Below, in pieces: positions 8,764-17,990 of a stretch of DNA of 64,000 bases (positions are counted from its first letter, which is position 1; every line of letters begins with the position of its first letter). The stretch is taken from assembly GCF_021044585.1 (NCBI RefSeq), contig NZ_CP087998.1, forward strand, positions 2,356,001 through 2,420,000, read 5' to 3'. The translations under genes and the position numbers were made by a program. This DNA is from Sulfurimonas sp. HSL-3221 (GTDB lineage Bacteria > Campylobacterota > Campylobacteria > Campylobacterales > Sulfurimonadaceae). The notes below the pieces were generated by a model. That model made no database searches, had not been told where the DNA came from, and saw only the letters and a list, made by a program, of their open reading frames with translations.

Positions 8764-11082
8764 ATGAAGGGCATTTCACTTCTGCACCTCTCCAAACATT
8801 TCGACAAAGCCGATGACTTCCGGAGGCGCTTGCTGCGCCTGCTCTATGAAAACCTCTCCGGCGCCGCCATCGTCATCTGGTTCAATGCCTCGCTTTTCAT
8901 CTACATCCTGTGGCCCGTAGCCAACCAGACACAGCTGGCGGTCTGGTACGCCCTCATGACGGGGGTCACACTCCTGCGCTACCTGGACACCCGCCGTTTT
9001 TTCCGCCAGGAAATCCCCCAATACGACACATGGTATCGGCGGCTCTTTATAGGCGTCCTCTTCTCCGCACTCCTCTGGGGGAGCATTCCGCTGCTTTTCT
9101 TCACCGAGGTCACTCCCACTTACCAGATGTTCATCATTATCATCATCATCGGGATGAGTGCCGGGGCGCTCAGCACCCTCGCGGCGGACCTGCGCCTCTC
9201 CTTCATCTATCTGTTCAGTCTGCTGGTCCCGCTGGCCTATCGTCTGCTCGACGAGGGTTCCCCGATCTTTGTCGCCTCATTTGTCCTTCTCCTCGCCTTT
9301 ATCGCCGTCGTGCTGCATACGGCCCAGGAGTTCCACCGCAGCCTTGTCGAAAGCTACCGCACCCTGGAGCTCTACCAGAACACCAAAGACCGGCTCGGCA
9401 AAAGCGAGAAGCGGCTGCAGATGATGTTCGATCAGACGCCGATCGGCATCTTCTACTACGATACGGACCTCTTTATCGTCGACGTCAACCGCGCCCTGTG
9501 CCACTTCCTCCAGGCGCAGCGCAAGGAGCTGATCGGTCTCAGTCTCCGGAATCTTCCCGATCAGCGCCCGCTCCAGGGGGCCTACCGTGACGGCGACTAC
9601 ACACGCCATGCCGTGTATGAGGGTCCCTACCACACCAAACTGCGCGGCCTGGATCTCTGGATCAAAGTGGAATTCATCCCCATCGTCGACGACCGGGGCA
9701 AAATGGTCGGCGGCATGGCGATGTTCACCGACAAGACCCAGGAACAGACGGCGATGAAGCAGGCGAAGTTCCTCTCCCTGCACGATCCGCTCACGCAGCT
9801 GCCCAACCGGGAACTGCTCAAAGAGCGTATCCGGCAGCTGCTCAAAGAGGACCGGCGCCTTGCCCGTTTCTCGGCACTGCTCTTTCTCGACCTGGACCGC
9901 TTCAAACATATCAACGATACGGCCGGGCACCTTGTCGGCGACCGTCTGCTCATCGAATCGGCCAAGCGCCTCGACGAACTGCTGCGCGAAAGCGATACCC
10001 TCAGCCGCCTCGGGGGAGACGAGTTCGTCATCCTGCTGCCGCTGATCGCCACCGATGAGGACGGCACCGTCCGCCATGCGTTTCAGGTCGCCGAAAAAAT
10101 CCATGATGCACTGCGCCGCCCCTTCCATATTGAAGGGCATCAGCTCTACACCTCCTGCAGCATCGGCATCACCACCCTTGAGAGCGCCCCCGAAGATATC
10201 GACGAGGTGCTCAGGCGCGCCGATACGGCGATGTACCAGGCCAAAGCGGACGGACGGGACCGTACCCGCTTCTACGATCCGGAAATGGACCAGAAAGCCC
10301 GCGATTACCTCCGAACGCAGCGGCGGCTCCGGCACGCGATCGAAACGGGCGGCTTCACCCTCGTTTACCAGCCCATCGCCCATATCACGACCGACAACGT
10401 CATTGCCGCCGAAGCCCTGCTGCGGTGGCATGATGAGATTGGTAACGAAATCCCGCCCGCGCACTTCATTCCGGTCGCCGAAGAGTCGGGGCTGATCAAA
10501 GCGATCGGCGAATGGATCATCAACGAGGCGTGCCGGCAGATCAGCGCCTGGCAGAAAGAGGGACTATTCTGCCTCGATTACGTCTCCATCAATATCAGTC
10601 CGCGGCAGCTGATTGAGGGCGACTTCGCCGACCTCGTTGCCGAAAACATCCGGCGCCACGGCATCGCCCCCGAATCACTGCGGCTCGAGATCACGGAGAC
10701 GGCGCTGATCGAGAATTTCGACAAAACGAAAAGACTGATCGACACGCTCAATGCCCAGGGCGTCAAGTTTATCATCGACGACTTCGGCACCGGCTACTCC
10801 TCTCTCTCCTACCTCAAGCAGTTCGCCTTTTCCGCCCTCAAGATCGATCAGAGCTTCATCCGCGATATTCTGCATGACCCCAAGGATGCCACCCTGGTAC
10901 GCGCCATTATCGATATCGCCCGCCAGTTTGACTACCAGGTGATCGCCGAAGGGGTCGAGGAGGATGCACAGCGCAAGATGCTGCGTGAAAACGACGACGC
11001 CATCGCCTACCAGGGTTACCTCTGCAGCCAAGCGGAAACAGCCGGGGTCTTCGAGAAACATCTGCACAGGAAGTGCGGCTAG
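8764..11082 (+). CDS. Membrane PAS-GGDEF-EAL c-di-GMP signalling protein
   Basis: The 772-residue protein should control cyclic di-GMP. Residues about 30-200 contain several hydrophobic helices, including a run of isoleucines (MFIIIIIIGM), and form a MASE-like membrane sensor. A PAS domain follows at about 215-330, then GGDEF at about 345-505 with an intact RLGGDEF and an RESD I-site just before it, then EAL at about 525-765 with AEALLRW, DDFGTGYSS and AEGVEED. Both catalytic signatures look complete, so it may be bifunctional or one domain may dominate. It has its own promoter-like TATAAT. Links to the pili and glycan genes in this window are conjecture. Confidence 0.93.
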   Translation: MKGISLLHLSKHFDKADDFRRRLLRLLYENLSGAAIVIWFNASLFIYILWPVANQTQLAVWYALMTGVTLLRYLDTRRFFRQEIPQYDTWYRRLFIGVLFSALLWGSIPLLFFTEVTPTYQMFIIIIIIGMSAGALSTLAADLRLSFIYLFSLLVPLAYRLLDEGSPIFVASFVLLLAFIAVVLHTAQEFHRSLVESYRTLELYQNTKDRLGKSEKRLQMMFDQTPIGIFYYDTDLFIVDVNRALCHFLQAQRKELIGLSLRNLPDQRPLQGAYRDGDYTRHAVYEGPYHTKLRGLDLWIKVEFIPIVDDRGKMVGGMAMFTDKTQEQTAMKQAKFLSLHDPLTQLPNRELLKERIRQLLKEDRRLARFSALLFLDLDRFKHINDTAGHLVGDRLLIESAKRLDELLRESDTLSRLGGDEFVILLPLIATDEDGTVRHAFQVAEKIHDALRRPFHIEGHQLYTSCSIGITTLESAPEDIDEVLRRADTAMYQAKADGRDRTRFYDPEMDQKARDYLRTQRRLRHAIETGGFTLVYQPIAHITTDNVIAAEALLRWHDEIGNEIPPAHFIPVAEESGLIKAIGEWIINEACRQISAWQKEGLFCLDYVSINISPRQLIEGDFADLVAENIRRHGIAPESLRLEITETALIENFDKTKRLIDTLNAQGVKFIIDDFGTGYSSLSYLKQFAFSALKIDQSFIRDILHDPKDATLVRAIIDIARQFDYQVIAEGVEEDAQRKMLRENDDAIAYQGYLCSQAETAGVFEKHLHRKCG

Positions 11083-11102
11083 CCGAGGGGGCTTCCGATC
11101 AT

Positions 11103-12875
11103 TCAGTGCAGCGGATAACGCTCCATCGTGACGGCCTTGACGCCGGTCGGGGCGCCGATGGCCACTTCCCGGTGCACATTGAGGGCCGGGGCAACATGCG
11201 CATCGCGTCCGTAAATGTAGCTCTGGGCATCAACGATCACCCTGTAGGCCTTGTTCAGCATCAACGCCCGCCCGGGCGTGGGAAGGATCAGCCGTGAGAC
11301 ATCGCTGTGCAGCGCTTCGATCTCGGATAGTTTCAGGCTCCCGTTGGCATCGAAAAAGCGCGCCATCACCTCATCGTTGCCGCGGAATTCGTCCCCGGCA
11401 TGGTTAGCTTCGAGGTAGAGAGTGTACTCATAGCGGCCGTCGGCCAGCATCGGCTCTTTGATATCTTTGAAACCGCGCGCCGACTGTGTCCAGTGGTACC
11501 ATCCCATCTGCTTCGCCCCCGCATCGAATTTACGCGGGAAAACAAAAGTACTGTCGACGACGGCACCGATCCCTGAATGGCAGCCGATACAGAAGAGCGT
11601 CTCCTCGTAGGTCTGAGGCCGCAGGTACCCCTGCTTGTCCTCGATGAACCCCTGATAGACCCAGCCCAGCCCCGTATTGAGTCCCGTCTCTTCATTGCCG
11701 GTAATCGTACGCAGCCGATTGGGAAAGTCATCTTTGTCCTTGATCTCCGCCTGCGCCGCGTTGGAGAGCTGCGGGTAGGTGTTCCAGGCGCTCTTGCGTC
11801 CGTAGCGCAACTCCTTCATCCGCGGAGCCATCCCGATGCTGCCGTTGGCATCCACGTCGATATAGCGCACTGTATGCAGGAACTCCGTCTGCTCTGGGTA
11901 GAGGCCCGGGGCCATGTGCAGCGCGTTGTCGATCTGCGCGTTTTCGGCGCGCCCGACATAGGACATGGCGTAGTTGAAAAAGCGCTTCTTTACAAAATCG
12001 TACGAGGGCGCGGCCCAGCGGTAGACAACCTTGGTCGCGCTGTCCAGGGTCCCGTTTTGGTTCAGGTCCACGCCGAACACCTTCTCGTCCACCGGCTCGA
12101 TCGCAATGTCGCTGCGTTTGATCAGCGCCTCCACGATGGCGAGGTTGACCTTGTAGACCTCTTTGTCAAAGACGCCCTCCTTGTTCTGCCGCATCACGTC
12201 CGGCAGCCGGATCAGCACATCGTCCGTAGAACCGTTCGTCGGCCAAAAGGTACCGAGGAAAGGGTAGTAGGCAAAGGCCCGCCAGCCGGTATAGGCGCCG
12301 TTCGGGTCACGGTCGAACCCCTCCCCGTCGAACGCGAAGTAGCAGTCAGGGGTAAAGCCGCCCCACTTCCCGTCATGGTTGTAATCCCAGGCATCCGGAA
12401 CATGCTTCAGGATCTCGCCGAGCATAATCGTGCCATTGGCGTCGAAATAGTTATCCCCGCGGACATAATCGAGGATCGCCGCGTCGGAGACGGCAGCAAC
12501 GGCATCGGTACGGTCGCTGAAGAGGTTGGTCCACGGGTTCTTATAGGTCGCTTCACTGAACCTGTAGCTCTCCTGCAGCGCCGCATCGTCGATATAGTTG
12601 GGCTCGACCGAATTGGTATGGCAGGTGAAACAGGGGTTGTGCGTGTTCCCGCCGCCATCCTCTGTTTTCGTATAACACTGCGACGTCACATAGGCACCGG
12701 CGCTGTTCTTGACGGTCATCGCCGTCACGTCCGTGAAAAGCTGGTCCGTTTCATAGGCAGTCGCATTCACCTCGGGAAGCGGTGTTGGCGTCGCATTGGC
12801 GTCACCTGCCGGAGTATCGCTGCTGCAGCCTGAAAACAGTAAAACAAATGCCAGAATATAAGAGGGGTATGTCAT
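11103..12875 (-). CDS. Diheme c-type cytochrome lipoprotein, unknown family
   Basis: A 590-residue exported protein with two haem-binding CxxCH motifs, CFTCH at about residue 80 and CIGCH at about 450. The chosen ATG at 12873-12875 gives a lipoprotein signal with lipobox LLFSGC (Cys17) and has AAGGAAAG just upstream; an earlier in-frame start would add 38 residues without signal character. Four DANG or NQNG loops resemble calcium-binding or EF-hand-like turns. Just after the lipid anchor are DANAT and EVNAT, both fitting bacterial N-glycosylation sequons. It is last in the seven-gene envelope operon. I do not recognise the family; a surface or periplasmic redox role is inference. Confidence 0.8.
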   Translation of the reverse strand: MTYPSYILAFVLLFSGCSSDTPAGDANATPTPLPEVNATAYETDQLFTDVTAMTVKNSAGAYVTSQCYTKTEDGGGNTHNPCFTCHTNSVEPNYIDDAALQESYRFSEATYKNPWTNLFSDRTDAVAAVSDAAILDYVRGDNYFDANGTIMLGEILKHVPDAWDYNHDGKWGGFTPDCYFAFDGEGFDRDPNGAYTGWRAFAYYPFLGTFWPTNGSTDDVLIRLPDVMRQNKEGVFDKEVYKVNLAIVEALIKRSDIAIEPVDEKVFGVDLNQNGTLDSATKVVYRWAAPSYDFVKKRFFNYAMSYVGRAENAQIDNALHMAPGLYPEQTEFLHTVRYIDVDANGSIGMAPRMKELRYGRKSAWNTYPQLSNAAQAEIKDKDDFPNRLRTITGNEETGLNTGLGWVYQGFIEDKQGYLRPQTYEETLFCIGCHSGIGAVVDSTFVFPRKFDAGAKQMGWYHWTQSARGFKDIKEPMLADGRYEYTLYLEANHAGDEFRGNDEVMARFFDANGSLKLSEIEALHSDVSRLILPTPGRALMLNKAYRVIVDAQSYIYGRDAHVAPALNVHREVAIGAPTGVKAVTMERYPLH

Positions 12876-12886
12876 ATTTCTTTCCT

Positions 12887-12920
12887 TGCAGACCGTACGG
12901 AGGAGGCGGTACGGTCTGCA
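12887..12920 (-). repeat. Perfect 12-bp hairpin before the cytochrome gene
   Basis: TGCAGACCGTAC and its exact complement enclose a 10-base loop. On the transcript the hairpin ends directly at the AAGGAAAG ribosome-binding site of the diheme lipoprotein gene, and its loop reads CGCCTCCTCC, which resembles anti-Shine-Dalgarno sequence. A second, slightly imperfect GC stem lies at about 12949-12967, overlapping the end of the PhoX-like gene. Neither is followed by a U-run, so they are more likely processing, stabilising or attenuating structures than terminators. Confidence 0.55.
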
Positions 12921-12963
12921 CGAAGAGAAGGCGGAAGGCCCTCCCTGGTCGCCCGGGGGGCGA

Positions 12964-14838
12964 TCAGAACTTGAACGGTCCGACGACACCGACGAAGGAC
13001 TCTTTCTGTGCGTCCGTCGCCTGGCCGACGAGGCCGTACTCTACGTCACCGGTGGAAACTTCACCGAAGGGGTGCTGCGTGACGACGGTGAGGTAGTCAT
13101 ACCCTTTGACGTCGCGCTCCCAGTACGGGGACGTTGTCTCGGAGCCGTACGGCGTGGAGATGATGCGGGTCATCTTTTCGCTGACGACATCGTAAGCCCA
13201 GACGAAGTCATTCGGGTGGTAGCCGGTATCTTCGCCGATCGCCAGGATGTTCTGTCCTGCAAGGTACGTGACGTTATCCGGGTTGGCGATGCCGCTGACC
13301 GCACAAGTGTAGCTCTCATAGGCGGAACCTTCCGGGTAGCTTGCTGGCGCACCTGCGACAACCCCGTACATGTTGCTGACGACGTAGTTACTGTCGATCT
13401 TGCTCTGCACCGTATCATAGGCTGCCTGGCTTTCGCCGTTGATGTTCAGGCCGTAAACCGCGCCGCACTTGTTGTCGCTGAGCTGAACGTCGCCCTCGCC
13501 ATCCGTCATCCCTTTAGTGACCTGGCTCATTGCTACGAACAGGACACCGTGATCAGGGTCAAAGGTGATCCCCTCCTCTTTTCTGAACTCGGTCGTCGCA
13601 CCCTTCATTGCTGCATAACGACGTGTTTCGAGGAATGCTGCTGCTTTGTCCATACCGGTTTTGACCTGCAGACACTCTTTGCCCATCGCCGTGTTGACGT
13701 AGGTATAGCCCGGGTTACATGCATCGGCAACAGGCGCTTCGTAGGCGAAGATGTCGCTGAAGACCGGCTCGCCGGCAACGATCGTGCGGATCTCCGCATC
13801 CGTCGCGTGACCCAGTTTGATCCACATCAGGTCGGCTTTGCCGGCACCTTCGTCGGACGTCTGGATCCACTTGGCCGCGTACAGCGTCCCCGCGCTCAGA
13901 TCCTGCGCCGCATCGGCGATGTACATGTAGAAGCCGACGTTCGTACCGTCATCAGAGAGGTACGCCGTACGCTCGTCCGGCATGACGTAGGCAAGTTCCC
14001 ATGCCGCACGGCCCATGCTGAAGTGTTTTGTATAACCGAAGACCGGTGTCGCGACAGACGCGTCAACCGTGACTTCCGGGATCCAGCCGTAGAAGTACGG
14101 GTTGTTGTCCGCCGTGGCGTTCGCGTTGTTCTCGTCATGCCAGTAGAACTTCGTTACCTCGTTGAAGCGGGAGTTGCCTGTCAGCTTCGTGGAAGGATCA
14201 AGCGTATCCTCGATTTTTTTCGCATCGGGCTCATACTCTTCGGAACCGAGGTGGGATTCCCACGGCGTCGTCATACCGGCACAGTGGACCCAGCCGCCGA
14301 ACTCCGCTTTCTGGCTGATATACTGCATGGAGTCCGGTTTGACGGAGAGCGTACCCTTGTTCTGCTGCAGCTCCATCCCGTACATGCCGCCGATGCCGCA
14401 TTCGAACTGGTTGACCATAAAGATACGGCCATTGGCACGCAGAATGGAGGAGTGGTCCAGACCCGAACCGTCGCCGCTGTTTGTACCGTTACAGATATAC
14501 GGGCTGCCGTCGGTAAAAGAGATCGCCGCGTCCGTATGGTCTTTGAGCAGGCCGAAGGTTTCGCCGTTGTTCACATCGGCCGTCGCCATCAGCTTCGTAA
14601 AGCCGATCGTCTCCGTTTTGCCCGTTTCGAGGTAGGTCACGCTGTCCGTTGCACGGAGCGAAGACTTCTCCTCGTCGAGAACAGGAGCGCTCAGCTCTGA
14701 AAAAGAGAGCAGTGTCGCTTCGTTCGTGTTCGGAGTAATGCCGTCAACGCCGTTGGAGCCGTCTTCGGTACAGCCGCTGAGCATCAGCAGTGCTGCTGCC
14801 GAGGCGGATAACATGATCATTGTTTTATCAAACTTCAT
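12964..14838 (-). CDS. PhoX-like (DUF839) lipoprotein phosphatase candidate
   Basis: The product resembles PhoX-type alkaline phosphatases, which hydrolyse phosphate esters at the envelope using Fe and Ca. Supporting blocks are LETRRYAAMKGATTEFRKEE, GIANPDNVTYL and GEDTGYHPNDFVWAYD. The chosen start (624 residues) gives MKFDKTMIMLSASAAALLM followed by lipobox LSGC. An in-frame ATG at 14946 with a strong GGGAGA site would add 36 residues holding another hydrophobic helix, so the true start is open. PhoX is normally Tat-exported; here no twin-arginine motif is seen. It follows the barrel gene by at most 10 bases if the upstream start is used. Substrate is not known. Confidence 0.78.
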   Translation of the reverse strand: MKFDKTMIMLSASAAALLMLSGCTEDGSNGVDGITPNTNEATLLSFSELSAPVLDEEKSSLRATDSVTYLETGKTETIGFTKLMATADVNNGETFGLLKDHTDAAISFTDGSPYICNGTNSGDGSGLDHSSILRANGRIFMVNQFECGIGGMYGMELQQNKGTLSVKPDSMQYISQKAEFGGWVHCAGMTTPWESHLGSEEYEPDAKKIEDTLDPSTKLTGNSRFNEVTKFYWHDENNANATADNNPYFYGWIPEVTVDASVATPVFGYTKHFSMGRAAWELAYVMPDERTAYLSDDGTNVGFYMYIADAAQDLSAGTLYAAKWIQTSDEGAGKADLMWIKLGHATDAEIRTIVAGEPVFSDIFAYEAPVADACNPGYTYVNTAMGKECLQVKTGMDKAAAFLETRRYAAMKGATTEFRKEEGITFDPDHGVLFVAMSQVTKGMTDGEGDVQLSDNKCGAVYGLNINGESQAAYDTVQSKIDSNYVVSNMYGVVAGAPASYPEGSAYESYTCAVSGIANPDNVTYLAGQNILAIGEDTGYHPNDFVWAYDVVSEKMTRIISTPYGSETTSPYWERDVKGYDYLTVVTQHPFGEVSTGDVEYGLVGQATDAQKESFVGVVGPFKF

Positions 14839-14956
14839 CGTCCAATCCTTGTTTAAAAAAGATGGCGAATTGTAGAAGGCGAATATTACGCCCGCGATGC
14901 CGATTGATATCGCCAGCGTTACGGCAAGGATACGTTTTGAAAACATTCGTTTCTCC

Positions 14957-16093
14957 CTAATAGCTGGCCTGCCACTCCAGGTAAAAGCGCTCGCCGTAGG
15001 GGCCGAACGCGCTGCTGTCGCTGCCGAACCCCAGCAGCATACCGGCCGTGAAGGTGTTGTGATCGTTCAGGGTGTAGGTCAGTGACGGTGCGACGAAACG
15101 GCTGTTCGCCTCGTCGAAGCTCTCTATGTAGAGAAAGGAACCGCTGAAGGCGAGGTTGAAATCATATGCCAACGTCGTCCCGGCGTAAAAAGGGGACTGC
15201 ACCATATTCCCGACCAGTTCATCGGCGTAGTTGTCAAGCAGCTGCGTATAGGTGAAGGTTTCGGAGCTGTAGAGGGCTTCGACAACCCAGGTGATGCCGT
15301 TTTCGAATCCGTAGTCAAACCCGGCGATCCCCTGGAAGAACTCGGTGCCCAGGAGGTCGCTCTTGAAGTACCCCCCTTCGCTCCGCCACTCCGCCCCGGT
15401 ACTGAAAAAGTTCCCTTCGAGCTCATACCCTATCATCAGGGTATCTTCGCTGCGGATAAAGTCGATGCCGACATCGGCAAAGGCCAGGTACCCCTTCCCT
15501 CGTGCGGCATATTTGAACGTGCGGTCGTGGCGGAGGGATGCGACGGCAGTGACGGTACTGAGGTCACTGGGGGCATAGCTGTAGGTCGTCGCCAAAACGC
15601 CGTACACCTCGTCAGGCTCCAGGGCGTAGCTGTTCTTCGCGTTGTAGAGGTCCGTCGGCGTCCAGATCCGCCCCACCCCCATGCTGATCTTCTGGACCCC
15701 GGCGGTGATCCGCTGCACACTGTCCTCATAGCCGCCGTAGAGGCGGTATATCCGCGCATGGGCTACGCCCGGACCGTAATGCTGCGCCTCGGTGCGCACT
15801 TCGAAGGGGATGTCCGGCCGGACCTCGTCAAACAGCGCGAATTCGTCACTGTGCACATACCCTTCTCCCAGATAGTTGACGACGTCACCGATGCCCGTCA
15901 GAAAATAGGCCCCGCTGCGCCAGCCCCCGCTGAGCCGGAGCCGGTCATAGTCATAGGTGTACGCCGTGTCGTCGAGACCGGAGTGCTGCTGCAGCAGGAA
16001 ATTCGTATTTTCGATCGTGAAGGTCGTCTCCGCCGCCCGTAGCGGCATCAGAACCAGCAGTAACGATGCACCAGCGAAACGCCGCAGGGTCAT
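14957..16093 (-). CDS. Outer-membrane beta-barrel protein, unknown substrate
   Basis: A 378-residue predicted barrel. Residues 1-20 form a signal peptide ending LMPLRAAE. The rest alternates hydrophobic and polar residues with many Tyr, Phe and Trp, as in beta-strands, and the chain ends YLEWQASY with a terminal aromatic residue, the usual barrel-assembly signal. The gene overlaps the ABC ATPase gene by four bases (ATGA), so it is coupled to the transporter. I do not recognise a named porin family. The context suggests the outer-membrane part of the adjacent ABC and LolA-like system, which is inference. Confidence 0.75.
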   Translation of the reverse strand: MTLRRFAGASLLLVLMPLRAAETTFTIENTNFLLQQHSGLDDTAYTYDYDRLRLSGGWRSGAYFLTGIGDVVNYLGEGYVHSDEFALFDEVRPDIPFEVRTEAQHYGPGVAHARIYRLYGGYEDSVQRITAGVQKISMGVGRIWTPTDLYNAKNSYALEPDEVYGVLATTYSYAPSDLSTVTAVASLRHDRTFKYAARGKGYLAFADVGIDFIRSEDTLMIGYELEGNFFSTGAEWRSEGGYFKSDLLGTEFFQGIAGFDYGFENGITWVVEALYSSETFTYTQLLDNYADELVGNMVQSPFYAGTTLAYDFNLAFSGSFLYIESFDEANSRFVAPSLTYTLNDHNTFTAGMLLGFGSDSSAFGPYGERFYLEWQASY

Positions 16094-16758
16094 GGCACGA
16101 CTTGCCCGTCGCTGAGCTTGATGATCCGGCGGGCCTGTTCCACGACGTAATCGTCGTGCGAAGAGAAGAGGATCGTGATCTTTTCGACCGCGTTGAGCTG
16201 CTTCATCATCGCCATCAGGTGCTCGGAGTTGCGCGAATCGAGGTTGGCCGTCGGTTCGTCGGCGAGAATGAGTTTCGGTTTCGCCGCCACGGCCCGGGCC
16301 ACGGCGACGCGCTGCTGCTGGCCGCCGCTGATATGGCCCGGCATGGCATCGAGCTTCTCCTCTATTTCCAGCAGTTTTGCCACCTCCGCCACCCGCGTCT
16401 CGATCGCGTCCGGTGCAAAGCCGCGCAGCTTCATGATGAAGCCGATGTTCTCGCGCACCGTGAGGACGGGCACAAGGTTATAGGCCTGGAAGACGAAGCC
16501 GATCTGTTCCAGGCGCAGCCGCGAGCGTGCCCCCTCGTCCAGGCCGGAGAGTTCGGTGCCGTCGATGGTTATGGAGCCGCTGTCGATGGCGTCGAGCGCC
16601 CCGATGGCGTTGAGCAGCGTTGTTTTACCGCAGCCCGAGGGCCCGGTGATCACCCCGTACTCCCCCGTCGCGACGGCGAGGTCGATGTCGCGCAGGGCGT
16701 GCACCTCGCGCTCCGTATCCTTGTAAAAGTATTTGTTCACTCTGCGCAGTTCGATCAT
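16090..16758 (-). CDS. ABC transporter ATPase, LolD/MacB type
   Basis: This 222-residue ATPase powers the two permeases encoded just upstream. It has Walker [10 protein letters not shown] near residue 40, the Q-loop region [17 protein letters not shown], the signature [14 protein letters not shown] and Walker [14 protein letters not shown]. These match the LolD/MacB branch, which works by mechanotransmission across the periplasm rather than by moving substrate through the membrane. The gene overlaps both neighbours by four bases. The substrate is unknown; lipoprotein or lipid extraction is suggested by the LolA-like partner. Confidence 0.95.
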   Translation of the reverse strand: MIELRRVNKYFYKDTEREVHALRDIDLAVATGEYGVITGPSGCGKTTLLNAIGALDAIDSGSITIDGTELSGLDEGARSRLRLEQIGFVFQAYNLVPVLTVRENIGFIMKLRGFAPDAIETRVAEVAKLLEIEEKLDAMPGHISGGQQQRVAVARAVAAKPKLILADEPTANLDSRNSEHLMAMMKQLNAVEKITILFSSHDDYVVEQARRIIKLSDGQVVP

Positions 16759-17990
16759 ACCTGTATCACCTCGATAAGATTAAGCTTTTTGAGCCTTCGC
16801 AACGGCATCAGCACCGACACGATCGCCGCCGCGATGATGGCCAGGAAGGTGTTGGTGAAGTAGCGGCTCTTGATATCGGCGTAGACGACGGCGTTGTAGC
16901 CGAACGCCTCCAGCCCCGCCGCGTATTCGCGCAGGTCGAGCCCCTGCGTCTGCAGGTACCACAGGGCGGCGTAGCTGGTGAATGCCCCCAGCACAAAACC
17001 GACCACGCCCAGCACCAGCGCCTCCGCGGCGACCTGGGTGCGCAGCTGCGACTGGGGTGTCCCCAGCGCGATGAGGATGCCGAACTCGCGGGTCCGCTCA
17101 AGCACCGAGACGAGCATGACGCCGAAGATGCCGATGAGGACCACAAGCATGACGATGGCAAAGGTAATGGAGTTGAAGATGACCATCATCTCCTGCATCT
17201 GTTGGAGCACCGGGTAGAGCGTCTGCCACGTCTCGACCTCCAGCCCCGGGAAGGCGGCCTGCAGCCGTGCGGCAACCGCTTCCGTCTGCGAAGGTGCCGC
17301 CAGCCGCAGCGCCACCTGGGTCGCGCCGTTCGCACCCAGTCCTGAGAAGGTGCGGCTGCGCGGCAGGGCGACGTAGATCGTCTGGTTGTCGATGAGCAGG
17401 TTCGACGTCTGCACGATCGCCGTCACATAGAGCGAAACGGCGCTGATATCCCCCTGGGCGTTCTGCGACGAGAAGACCAGGCGGTGCCCCACCTCGACGC
17501 CCAGATCTTCCGCCAGTTTCTTGCCGATGGCGCAGCCGTTCTGCCGCCGCCCCCAGTCGATTTTCCCCGTTTTGACAAAGCCGGAGAGCTGCCCGAAGCG
17601 CTCTTCGGCCTCCAGGTCGATGCCGACCAGCCGTCCCATCGCCGACTTGCGCGCGGTCGAGGCCAGGCCGGTCTGCGATAGCCTGACGGAGTAGGCGGCG
17701 ACGGCCGTGTCCGCATCCAGTGCTTCCAGCAGCGGCCGGTCGTCGGCGATGGCGTACTCCAGGCTCTGGTAGAGCCGGAACTTCGGGGCGTAGACGGAGA
17801 TCTCGCCACTGTCGCTGCGGATCGTGCTCTCGCGCATCGTTTTGACCATGCCGTCGTAAAGCCCCTCGATGGCGAGCATCGCCGTCATACTGCCGGCAAT
17901 CATGAGAATGACGAGCCCGGAGCGGCGGGCGCGGCGCCACAGGCTGTGCCATGCCATCTTCAGGGCCAGGGTGAAGGTCGTTTTAGACAT
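16755..17990 (-). CDS. FtsX/MacB-type ABC transporter permease (second)
   Basis: The product has an N-terminal membrane helix near residues 22-42, a large periplasmic domain, and three C-terminal helices including the stretch around IVMLVVLIGIFGVMLVSVLE, the MacB/FtsX layout. The chosen ATG (MSKTTFTLALKMAWHSL) has GGAGG 10 bases upstream and starts inside the last codons of the preceding permease gene with an 8-base overlap; longer in-frame starts read into that gene. About 411 residues. With its paralogue it probably forms a LolC/LolE-like heterodimer. Confidence 0.92.
   Translation of the reverse strand: MSKTTFTLALKMAWHSLWRRARRSGLVILMIAGSMTAMLAIEGLYDGMVKTMRESTIRSDSGEISVYAPKFRLYQSLEYAIADDRPLLEALDADTAVAAYSVRLSQTGLASTARKSAMGRLVGIDLEAEERFGQLSGFVKTGKIDWGRRQNGCAIGKKLAEDLGVEVGHRLVFSSQNAQGDISAVSLYVTAIVQTSNLLIDNQTIYVALPRSRTFSGLGANGATQVALRLAAPSQTEAVAARLQAAFPGLEVETWQTLYPVLQQMQEMMVIFNSITFAIVMLVVLIGIFGVMLVSVLERTREFGILIALGTPQSQLRTQVAAEALVLGVVGFVLGAFTSYAALWYLQTQGLDLREYAAGLEAFGYNAVVYADIKSRYFTNTFLAIIAAAIVSVLMPLRRLKKLNLIEVIQV

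Noticed and set aside
9277-10464. Frame of about 395 codons opposite the GGDEF-EAL gene
   Set aside because: The plus strand encodes intact GGDEF and EAL motifs; the opposite frame shows nothing recognisable.
11577-14700. Long plus-strand frames opposite the diheme and PhoX-like lipoprotein genes
   Set aside because: The minus-strand genes have lipoboxes, ribosome-binding sites and CxxCH or PhoX motifs; the plus-strand frames have none.
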